The translations under genes were made by a program, and so were the position numbers. Positions 6,594 through 10,151 of a stretch of 10,151 nucleotides of DNA are shown one piece after another. Position 1 is the stretch's first letter; every line of letters begins with the position of its first letter. Below the pieces are notes generated by a model. The model did not search any database. It was not told the origin of the DNA and worked only from the letters and a program-made list of their open reading frames with translations. Source of the DNA: an uncultured Eubacteriales bacterium (GTDB lineage Bacteria > Bacillota > Clostridia > Oscillospirales > CAG-272); the NCBI GenBank assembly GCA_934385225.1, contig CAKRPQ010000076.1:1-10151 (forward strand), in the 5' to 3' direction.

Positions 6594-6623
6594 TATAATG
6601 CTCGTTTTATGTGGTATCATAAA
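6594..6623 (+). promoter_or_regulatory. Candidate promoter and operator region of the GH16 gene
   Basis: Two possible -10 boxes occur, TATAAT (6594-6599) and TATCAT (6615-6620). Neither has a recognisable -35 at 16-18 bp, as expected for an activator-dependent promoter. The second overlaps an inverted repeat, TTTATG (6606-6611) and CATAAA (6618-6623), with a 6-nt centre. The divergent AraC-family protein is the obvious candidate activator. Confidence 0.4.
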
Positions 6624-6650
6624 GTAACAAAATTTTGGAGGCGAAACTGT

Positions 6651-7478
6651 ATGAATATTTATAAAGTTGACGGTCACGAAAACAGCATTCTTCCCGAAGG
6701 AAACTGGAAGCTCGTGTGGAGCGACGAATTTGACGGCAAAGAGCTTGATACTTCTAAATGGGATTACCGCACCTGCATGATGGGCAAGATTCACCCCGCC
6801 TGGGTCAGAGACGGAGTAAGCCTCGACGGCAAGGGCAACCTTGTTTTCACCCTTATCGAAAAGGACGGAAAGCCCGTGAGTGCGCAGCTTCAAACGGGGT
6901 ACAACTTTATGGACGAGCCCGCGGACGGTTCAAAATGCTTCGGAAGCGATTCCATATATTGGCCGATCGGTAAGCTCCGCGAAAGTCTATATCTGAAAAA
7001 GTATGGCTACTTTGAATGCCGTTGCAGATTGCAGCAGCACCCCGAGGCGTGGTGGAGCGCATTCTGGGTTCAGTCGCCGATGATAGGCGCGTCGCTCGAC
7101 CCCGCAACAAGCGGGACGGAGCTTGACATAATGGAGTGCTTCAATACGGGCGAAATTGCCGCGCACAATGCGTTTACAGGCGGGTATGCGCATGACCTCA
7201 GGAGAAAATCCGTCGGAGGTATCAGCGACGGCAGCATTGACCGGACCGTATTTCATCGCTTCGGAATGAAATGGGACGAAACGGGATATACGTTTTATAT
7301 CGACGGAAAAGAGGACGGACACATTTCCGAAAACATATCGCACATTCCCGAATTTATTCTGATCTCGACAGAGGTAAAGGGATACAGAAAAGAGGGACAT
7401 ACCGCCGTAAAAGAGGCGTATGATGCAATCGGAGATACCTTTGTCGTCGACTATATAAGAGTTTTCGATAAGGACTAA
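6651..7478 (+). CDS. Glycoside hydrolase family 16 beta-glycanase, no signal peptide
   Basis: This protein has 275 residues. The start is ATG 6651, with GGAGG at 6637-6641; an earlier in-frame ATG at 6609 lacks an SD and lies in the promoter region. The opening (NWKLVWSDEFDGKELDTSKW) is the classic GH16 jelly-roll start. The catalytic motif ELDIME is at 157-162: E157 nucleophile, D159, E162 acid/base, in the spaced ExDxxE form used by laminarinase- and agarase-like members. The aromatic-rich PEAWWSAFWVQSP (131-143) lines the substrate cleft, and VVDYIRVFDKD closes the fold. GH16 enzymes cleave beta-1,3/1,4-glucans, xyloglucan or galactans with retention of configuration. No secretion signal or transmembrane segment is present, so the enzyme appears cytoplasmic and may act on imported oligosaccharides. 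The divergent AraC regulator probably controls it. Exact specificity cannot be read from the sequence. Confidence 0.9.
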   Translation: MNIYKVDGHENSILPEGNWKLVWSDEFDGKELDTSKWDYRTCMMGKIHPAWVRDGVSLDGKGNLVFTLIEKDGKPVSAQLQTGYNFMDEPADGSKCFGSDSIYWPIGKLRESLYLKKYGYFECRCRLQQHPEAWWSAFWVQSPMIGASLDPATSGTELDIMECFNTGEIAAHNAFTGGYAHDLRRKSVGGISDGSIDRTVFHRFGMKWDETGYTFYIDGKEDGHISENISHIPEFILISTEVKGYRKEGHTAVKEAYDAIGDTFVVDYIRVFDKD

Positions 7479-7494
7479 GAGTTTTGACAGGAGT

Positions 7495-7617
7495 TTAACC
7501 GATAGATCCGTTGTCGGCAAATCGCTTGAATAATAAAAGGCACGGAATGTGTTGCGACAGTATAAAACATATGCCGAAGAATAAATACGGAAACGGTATT
7601 TTTCGGAGAAGAATCAT
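7495..7617 (-). CDS. Possible small hydrophobic protein downstream of pnuC (doubtful)
   Basis: A 40-codon frame starts at ATG 7617-7615 and ends in TAA at 7497-7495. It reads MILLRKIPFPYLFFGICFIL and then SQHIPCLLLFKRFADNGSIG. It has one hydrophobic stretch (about residues 10-32) flanked by basic residues, so it could be a single-pass membrane peptide following pnuC on the same strand. The SD is weak (GAGAA about 10 nt upstream) and composition alone can produce such a frame. I recognise no family. Treat it as unproven. Confidence 0.2.
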   Translation of the reverse strand: MILLRKIPFPYLFFGICFILSQHIPCLLLFKRFADNGSIG

Positions 7618-7636
7618 AGCCGTGTTCTCTTTTTTT
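7606..7636 (+). terminator. Weak candidate terminator downstream of the GH16 gene
   Basis: GAGAA (7606-7610) can pair with TTCTC (7625-7629) around a 14-nt loop and is followed by seven T (7630-7636). The stem is only 5 bp and lies about 130 bp after the GH16 stop, so this is tentative. No better terminator is visible between the two convergent genes. Confidence 0.3.
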
Positions 7637-7639
7637 ATG

Positions 7640-8332
7640 TCAGTTCTCCTTTTCGGTTTTTGATTTTTGTTGTACTTTGTAGATCTCACGCGCTCTTATG
7701 AACGCCGCCGTCGTGCAGACCATCGCGTAGACCGAATAGATAAGATAGGTCAGCTGTTCCGGGTTCGTCCCGAGCATCGAGACGTACAGACATATGCCGC
7801 ATACCTGCCCCGCGAGCATCACTACCGTGTACTCGATGTACGAAAGCATCGTAAGAATCGTAGTGAGGATTCCGAGGATCGTCGACGTAGTGTCGAGTAT
7901 CCGATGTTCCGACCCGGTCTTCCCGAGCGCGAAGACGACAACCGCCCAGAGTGCCGCCGATCCAGCGAATACGAGAATCCGCTGACGATTCGTAAGCTTC
8001 TTGAGAATCGTAGACCCCTTCCAAGGATTCCGGCTCCAGTTTATGAAGGTCACAACCTGCAAAGGGCAGGAAACCAGCGCGGCATAGGCCATCGATGCGT
8101 AGAGCCGGTAATACCCGTAGACCGCCGCGTAGAGCAGTGAATTCACGCTCCCGATAAGCGGTGCGTAGCGGCTCACTCCCGACTGCATCAGCGCAATTAC
8201 GAGCGACACGTAGAGCGGTATCATCCGAAGCGGCGACTGCTTATAGATTATCCCCGTCGTCATTATAAGAATCGCGGTCACGCCCATGATGACAAGCATT
8301 TCCGGTGAGATCGTTTTTTGCTTTTTTTCCAT
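7640..8332 (-). CDS. pnuC: PnuC-family membrane transporter for a B-vitamin-type substrate
   Basis: This protein has 230 residues. The start is ATG 8332, with AGGAG at 8343-8339 six bases upstream; an in-frame TTG at 8353 would include the SD itself and was rejected. Most of the protein is hydrophobic, with about seven membrane segments (near residues 11-29, 36-52, 58-76, 80-97, 119-136, 150-166 and 168-187). The diagnostic PnuC stretch FINWSRNPWK is at 96-105, between segments. PnuC proteins move nicotinamide riboside, and relatives move riboflavin or thiamine, by facilitated diffusion coupled to intracellular phosphorylation. No NadR-like kinase gene is in the window. The predicted leader is about 17 nt, too short for a TPP or NAD riboswitch, so the substrate is open. 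The gene is divergent from an AraC-family regulator, which may control it. Confidence 0.88.
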   Translation of the reverse strand: MEKKQKTISPEMLVIMGVTAILIMTTGIIYKQSPLRMIPLYVSLVIALMQSGVSRYAPLIGSVNSLLYAAVYGYYRLYASMAYAALVSCPLQVVTFINWSRNPWKGSTILKKLTNRQRILVFAGSAALWAVVVFALGKTGSEHRILDTTSTILGILTTILTMLSYIEYTVVMLAGQVCGICLYVSMLGTNPEQLTYLIYSVYAMVCTTAAFIRAREIYKVQQKSKTEKEN

Positions 8333-8355
8333 AGACATCTCCTTTTTACGCAAAC

Positions 8356-8383
8356 ATTATATCATATTTTTCGCTTCTGTAAA
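8356..8383 (-). promoter_or_regulatory. Promoter of pnuC
   Basis: On the minus strand TTTACA (8383-8378) and TATAAT (8361-8356) are 16 bp apart. Transcription would start near 8349, giving a leader of about 17 nt. The inverted repeat at 8386-8403 begins two bases upstream of the -35, a typical activator position. Confidence 0.7.
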
Positions 8384-8385
8384 GT

Positions 8386-8403
8386 CGGAATGGATTCATT
8401 CCG
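8386..8403. repeat. Operator-like inverted repeat between pnuC and the divergent AraC gene
   Basis: CGGAATG (8386-8392) and CATTCCG (8397-8403) are exact inverted complements around GATT. Relative to pnuC the repeat spans about -37 to -54; relative to the AraC-family gene it lies about 32 bp upstream of that gene's -35. This suits one regulator acting on both promoters. Binding is inference. Confidence 0.5.
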
Positions 8404-8435
8404 GCAACCCGATGCGCATTTTCCGTACAATCCGC

Positions 8436-8464
8436 TTGACAATAATACGGAAACATAATATAAT
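8436..8464 (+). promoter_or_regulatory. Sigma-A promoter of the AraC-family gene at 8495
   Basis: A perfect TTGACA (8436-8441) and TATAAT (8459-8464) are separated by 17 bp. Transcription would start near 8471, with GGAGG at 8482-8486 in the leader. This makes the ATG at 8495, not the in-frame ATG at 8480 that overlaps the SD, the real start. Confidence 0.85.
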
Positions 8465-8494
8465 AATGTAAAAAATCAGATGGAGGCAACACGA

Positions 8495-9361
8495 ATGGAT
8501 GACAGCATAATTCTCCCTCATCGCCATGAATTCCGCGTGTCGATTGAAAACATGACGCTGCACATTCTGACAACGTTGTCTGAAAAGAATATAAATCTCT
8601 CGCTGACCTCGGAATCCGAACGTCATATTCACGCGTACTGTGAGATGTTTGTCTGCGTCAGGGGCGAGGCGACCCTCTCGACCGAAAAGGGGAATCTCAG
8701 CCTTGAGAGCGGGATGATCGCGATAGTTCCGCCGGGCGTTTCGCATATCTGTATTTCGGCTGACCGTGGCGGATTGGGTTCAATCGGTCTGCTTGTGTCA
8801 AAACGCCGGGTCAGGGGCTGCGCTAACCTCTACGACAGAATAGCCGGATTTCTGCACATGGGGGATATCAAGCTCTTCAAGGACGAATCCATGATCGCCG
8901 ACAGACTCTATCACGCGGCGTCTGACACTGACGCGGATCGGGTCATAACGCCGCTTACGGTTCTGACTGACTTGCTTTATCTTCGCGAGAAATCCTGTTT
9001 TCGCGCGAGCGGGAACGCGACCTTGGGCGGCGGAAGCTATGATATAAACCAGCTGGCGCAGCTTGAACAGCTGATAAACGTATATTATTCACGGAACATA
9101 ACGCTTGAAGAGGCGGCGGGAAAGCTATTTGTCAGCAAAAGTCAGCTCAATCGTCTTGTGAGGCAGCAGTATGGAATGACGTTTCACAAGCTGATCTTGT
9201 CTCGGCGGTTGGAGGCGGCGAGACTCTTAAGCGAGACGGACTTCACGGCAGAAAGAATATCGACGCTAGTTGGATTCAGGACGAAATCCTGCTTCTATAA
9301 GGCTTTTATTGAGAGGTATGGAGTTACACCTAATGGGTTCAGGAAAATGAATTCAGTATAA
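8495..9361 (+). CDS. AraC-family transcriptional regulator with cupin sensor domain
   Basis: This protein has 288 residues. It starts at ATG 8495, eight bases after GGAGG. The N-terminal half is a cupin sensor: RHIHAYCEMFVCVRGEATLS (43-62) carries the HxHxxxE-type ligand-pocket strand, and IAIVPPGVSHICIS (75-88) the second cupin motif. Residues about 185-285 are the AraC DNA-binding domain. HTH1 lies around ITLEEAAGKLFVSKSQLNRL (202-221). HTH2 is around AERISTLVGFRTKSCFYKAF (252-271), followed by RYGVTPNGFRK. The pattern GF..KSCFYKAF..YGVTP.GFRK matches the family signature well. Such regulators usually activate an adjacent gene in response to a small ligand. The divergent pnuC, sharing an inverted repeat in the promoter region, is the likely target. 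The two AraC proteins in this window are not close copies of each other. The ligand is unknown. Confidence 0.92.
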   Translation: MDDSIILPHRHEFRVSIENMTLHILTTLSEKNINLSLTSESERHIHAYCEMFVCVRGEATLSTEKGNLSLESGMIAIVPPGVSHICISADRGGLGSIGLLVSKRRVRGCANLYDRIAGFLHMGDIKLFKDESMIADRLYHAASDTDADRVITPLTVLTDLLYLREKSCFRASGNATLGGGSYDINQLAQLEQLINVYYSRNITLEEAAGKLFVSKSQLNRLVRQQYGMTFHKLILSRRLEAARLLSETDFTAERISTLVGFRTKSCFYKAFIERYGVTPNGFRKMNSV

Positions 9362-9448
9362 ATGACTACGGAATCTTGTATTGTATTATCTCAAAAAAGA
9401 ACATAGGCTCGGTGAAAATATCCGTGTCATAACACTTTGTCGAGCATA
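9362..9448. other. Short intergenic stretch, no gene seen
   Basis: No ORF or convincing terminator separates the AraC-family gene from the pseudogene. GCTCG (9407-9411) can pair with CGAGC (9441-9445) across a 29-nt loop, with an A6 run at 9393-9398. On the minus strand this gives a 5-bp stem and a T-run eight bases later, too weak to call a terminator. Confidence 0.4.
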
Positions 9449-9908
9449 TCAGTAGTGCTTGCTTAGTTCGTACATGGGATTGATGTGGGTATAGGTCTTG
9501 CCGACGTCGATTTCAATCTCAATTTTGAGGTTGTAGCGACATTCGAGCTTGTCGGAAGGCTTTAGCTGATTCGCACTTAATTTTTGAATGTGTCCGAACG
9601 TCGATTACAACAAAGTTGTCATCAAACCATTCAAATTCACCATACAGAATTTCTTCCGGATTCTTAATCTCACGCTGTTCAAAGCTCTCGCAAAATCCAT
9701 CGGCATACTGACCGATGAGGAATTTTTTGATTTTATTATCTTCATCCCCATTGAGCCGCTCCGTGAGTTAGACGCAGATCTTTCCGTAGAGGACACCATC
9801 ACATTCTGCGTCCCGAAGTGAATTTCCTTTAACTTTGTCAGAGAATGTGAAGACTCTGCTGTTCATCGTTTCCGTGCAATTTTCAATTTTTGCTTTGATC
9901 ATTGTCAT
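9449..9908 (-). pseudogene. Decayed small gene of accessory type (in-frame stop plus frameshift)
   Basis: The gene starts at ATG 9908 or, with better spacing from AAGGAAGG, at ATG 9902. It reads through FSDKVKGNSLRDAECDGVLY to GKICV and then meets TAA (9770-9768). The same frame continues fluently: LTERLNGDEDNKIKKFLIGQ, YADGFCESFEQREIKNPEEI, FEWFDDNFVVIDV. Around 9594-9600 the frame shifts, and the other frame carries on as GHIQKLSANQLKPSDKLECR to INPMYELSKHY and TGA at 9451-9449. Repaired, it would be about 150 residues, acidic and soluble. The DGFxExFEQREI stretch recalls, from memory, small accessory proteins of clostridial conjugative elements; I cannot name the family and this link is weak. 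The two lesions indicate a true pseudogene rather than one sequencing error. No function is assigned. Confidence 0.7.
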
Positions 9909-9928
9909 TTCCTTCCTTTTTGTAAAAT

Positions 9929-9964
9929 AAAAAAAGAGCCACAATGATGATCACACTGTAGCTC
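9929..9964 (-). terminator. Intrinsic terminator or attenuator upstream of the pseudogene
   Basis: In minus-strand RNA, bases 9964-9936 fold into an 11-bp stem with a 7-nt loop, followed at once by seven U (9935-9929). Two of the pairs are G-U wobbles that become C-A mismatches in plus-strand RNA, so the hairpin is specific to the minus strand. It lies about 20 nt upstream of the pseudogene's start, so it either ends an upstream minus-strand transcript or acts as a leader attenuator. Confidence 0.75.
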
Positions 9965-10024
9965 ATAGCGACAGATATAATTTTTGAGCTGATTCTTACA
10001 AACTTTATGGTTGTCTGAAACAGC

Positions 10025-10061
10025 AAAAAAGCGGAGTTCGACAAAAATTGCCGGACTCCGC
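10025..10061 (-). terminator. Second hairpin terminator, minus strand
   Basis: GCGGAGTTCG (10031-10040) and CGGACTCCGC (10052-10061) form a stem-loop. Read on the minus strand the stem has seven continuous pairs at its base and one mismatch, and runs directly into six U (10030-10025). On the plus strand pairing is slightly better (a G-U wobble), but the T-run starts only 13 bases later, so minus-strand termination is more likely. The gene it serves is not visible in the window. Confidence 0.55.
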
Positions 10062-10115
10062 GAAAATTATGCGATTTTTTAACCTGCGGTTAATCCCATA
10101 TATCCCAACAATGCC

Positions 10116-10143
10116 TTTTCAAAAAACTATTTTATGCTATAAT
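10116..10143 (+). promoter_or_regulatory. Extended -10 promoter reading out of the right edge
   Basis: TTTTCA (10116-10121) and TATAAT (10138-10143) are 16 bp apart, with TG at 10135-10136 giving an extended -10. The -10 lies at the centre of the palindrome ATGCTAT-A-ATAGCAT (10134-10148), suggesting a repressor site. The gene it drives would begin beyond the window. Confidence 0.5.
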
Positions 10144-10151
10144 AGCATTGG

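Noticed and set aside
7667..8140. Plus-strand Arg/Asp-rich frame of 157 codons opposite pnuC
   Set aside because: It is antisense to seven membrane segments and the FINWSRNPWK signature; the Arg/Asp richness comes from complementing hydrophobic codons.
8332..8480. TPP or NAD riboswitch upstream of pnuC
   Set aside because: The predicted pnuC leader is about 17 nt, and no aptamer-like conserved segments are visible; there is no room for a riboswitch.
9588..9821. A 77-codon plus-strand frame opposite the pseudogene
   Set aside because: No SD, and the minus strand gives a more coherent reading once the stop and the frameshift are allowed.
9909..10061. T-box leader or tRNA gene in the hairpin-rich right end
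   Set aside because: No T-box sequence, specifier loop or tRNA-like cloverleaf could be found; the hairpins are explained as terminators.
10062..10130. C-terminal end of a minus-strand gene, such as a frame ending LLGYMGLTAG
   Set aside because: Stops occur immediately upstream in every frame I examined, leaving at most about 15 codons. It may be a gene remnant but cannot be supported.
1..10151. CRISPR array, insertion sequence or integrase
   Set aside because: No regularly spaced repeats, transposase motifs, terminal inverted repeats or recombinase catalytic motifs were seen on either strand.

Overview
The window looks like chromosome from an anaerobic member of the Clostridia (Bacillota), probably a gut-associated lineage. 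The reasons are a pyruvate:ferredoxin oxidoreductase gene, strong AGGAGG-type Shine-Dalgarno (SD) sites, textbook sigma-A promoters (TTGACA/TATAAT with 17-bp spacers), frequent GTG and TTG starts, and a THUMP/PP-loop ThiI without a rhodanese domain. This assignment is inference from gene content; no RNA marker gene is present.

Left part (1-3556). The 5' end of a pyruvate:ferredoxin oxidoreductase gene (nifJ/por) runs off the left edge on the minus strand. It is divergent from a tight three-gene plus-strand operon: a zinc-ribbon plus DEDDh 3'-5' exonuclease starting at a TTG, thiI (tRNA 4-thiouridine synthase), and a toprim-domain protein related to RNase M5. The genes overlap or abut, and a strong hairpin terminator contains the last stop codon in its loop. 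The co-transcription suggests an RNA-processing or modification theme, which is inference.

Middle part (3596-5617). A minus-strand operon encodes an HD-domain phosphohydrolase, a calcineurin-like metallophosphoesterase (GTGA overlap with the HD gene) and a lipoprotein gene that carries a single frameshift.

Centre-right (5683-9361). Two regulator/target pairs follow. An AraC-family regulator (minus) is divergent from a glycoside hydrolase family 16 enzyme that has no signal peptide. Then a PnuC-family transporter (minus) is divergent from a second AraC-family regulator (plus). Each intergenic region holds repeats or inverted repeats placed like operators, so local transcriptional control of each pair is plausible.

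Right end (9362-10151). Here the window becomes a decayed, gene-poor region: a minus-strand pseudogene with one in-frame stop and one frameshift, preceded by an intrinsic terminator with a possible alternative (antiterminator-like) pairing, a second minus-strand terminator, and a palindromic extended -10 promoter reading out of the window to the right. This resembles the remains of an accessory or mobile segment, but no integrase, transposase or attachment site is visible.

I did not find a clear new multi-gene system. The best candidates for unusual biology are the zinc-ribbon exonuclease with its unassigned N-terminal domain inside the thiI operon, the operator-like inverted repeat between pnuC and its divergent AraC gene, and the attenuator-like leader of the pseudogene.
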